A DNA stretch of 7,363 nucleotides from JAWUWD01 sp034112085 (GTDB lineage: Bacteria; Bacteroidota; Bacteroidia; Cytophagales; Cyclobacteriaceae). The notes under the pieces were generated by a model. The model was given only the letters and a program-made list of their open reading frames with translations. It made no database searches and was not told the DNA's origin. Made by a program: the position numbers and the translations under genes. Each line of letters starts with the position of its first letter. The first letter of the stretch is position 1. Location: NCBI GenBank assembly GCA_034112085.1, contig JAWUWD010000128.1, forward strand, positions 1 to 7,363. The letters are read 5' to 3'. Positions 6,728-7,363 of this stretch are shown here, piece by piece.

Positions 6728-7363
6728 GAAAACGTTCTAACATAAAACGAATCTTGCCAATACTTTTTATAGGCATGGTATTTCTTATTAGCTCAGCTGC
6801 CGAAGGGCAAACTAAAAAATATAAAGCCCGGCTATCTATAGACTATAATAAGGTCATGGATTCAAATCCATTTCTTTCTATTGCAGTGAAATTCAAAGGA
6901 GAGAATGGTTATGAGCCTGCTAAGAAATTGTCCTTGGAAGTTTACCAGCAGGTAAAAGAGGATTCACTCGTCCATATTGGAGAAGTCGTGACGAACATGA
7001 AAGGGGATGCATTTTTTAATTTAAAAGATCATCAACAGGTGGCCGTTGACTCCTTGATTGAAAACATATATGTGGTTAGATTGGAAAAGAGTGAAAAATT
7101 TAAAGATGCTTCCAAATCAGTGAAATATTATGATGTCAACCTGATAGCCAACTCCATTGAAAAGGATAGCGTCAATCATATTACAGCCAAGCTCACAGAT
7201 GCAATGGGTAACCCAATCGAGGGTGTGAAGTTAAAAGTAATGGTGCAACGGCTATTTGCACCATTGCAAGTCGGTGAATCATATTATAAGACCAAAGATA
7301 ACGGCACTATTCTTGTCCCAATTGAAGAACCATTGCCTGGGATTAATGGTGACCTAACTTTTG
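6724..7363 (+). CDS. Secreted protein with Ig-like/transthyretin-like domains, function unknown (3' end missing)
   Basis: The ATG at 6724 overlaps the stop of the NrfD-like gene (ATGA), and the frame stays open for 213 codons to the window edge. The N terminus is a signal peptide: MRKRSNIKR, a hydrophobic core (about 10-24), and a probable cleavage before Q29 (AAEG/Q). Two beta-sandwich-like units can be made out. One spans about residues 33-140 and contains VVTNMKGDAFFNL. The second starts near 150 with ITAKLTDAMGNPIEGVKLKV and continues to YYKTKDNGTILVPIEE. Both show a strand, a G turn and a strand, as in transthyretin-like or Big domains. No CXXCH or cysteine motif is seen in the visible part. 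The overlap implies coexpression with the Fe-S/NrfD pair and suggests a periplasmic partner of that complex. A heme or catalytic domain could lie in the missing C-terminal part. Confidence 0.8.
   Translation, partial: MRKRSNIKRILPILFIGMVFLISSAAEGQTKKYKARLSIDYNKVMDSNPFLSIAVKFKGENGYEPAKKLSLEVYQQVKEDSLVHIGEVVTNMKGDAFFNLKDHQQVAVDSLIENIYVVRLEKSEKFKDASKSVKYYDVNLIANSIEKDSVNHITAKLTDAMGNPIEGVKLKVMVQRLFAPLQVGESYYKTKDNGTILVPIEEPLPGINGDLTF

Overview
The window looks like chromosomal DNA of a Bacteroidota bacterium, probably a free-living, respiring member of the Cytophagales/Flavobacteriia type. The DNA is AT-rich and gene starts lack Shine-Dalgarno sequences. Several products are typical of that phylum: a DUF5777-type beta-barrel, lipoproteins with short leaders, and a YceI domain joined to a carboxypeptidase-regulatory-like domain. 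All genes are on the + strand and coding is dense.

Layout. Positions 1-975 hold the 3' end of a gene for a secreted YceI-domain protein, closed by a strong intrinsic terminator (987-1020). A small orphan lipoprotein gene follows (1049-1597). From 1653 to the window end runs a tightly packed, probably single, transcription unit. It encodes a three-heme c-type cytochrome lipoprotein (1653-2816), a one-heme cytochrome lipoprotein (2850-3230), an outer-membrane beta-barrel of DUF5777 type (3240-4163), a 90-residue Tat-signal protein (4184-4456), a Tat-exported NrfC/PsrB-like multi-cluster iron-sulfur protein (4467-5417), an NrfD/PsrC/ActC-like ten-helix quinone-reacting membrane subunit (5414-6727), and the start of a secreted protein with Ig-like domains (6724 to the edge). 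The last three genes overlap by ATGA.

How they may work together (inference). The NrfD-like protein would exchange electrons with menaquinone in the inner membrane and pass them to or from the exported iron-sulfur protein. The cytochrome lipoproteins would carry electrons through the periplasm or at the outer membrane, where the beta-barrel sits. No molybdopterin catalytic subunit is present in the window. The cluster therefore looks like a quinone:cytochrome electron conduit whose terminal donor or acceptor is unknown, or whose catalytic partner lies beyond the right edge.

The most notable details are an Ala in place of the second Cys of the first Fe-S motif, a tiny Tat protein that resembles only the leader region of the Fe-S protein, and a heme domain shared by the two cytochromes whose probable sixth ligand differs between the copies (His against Met).
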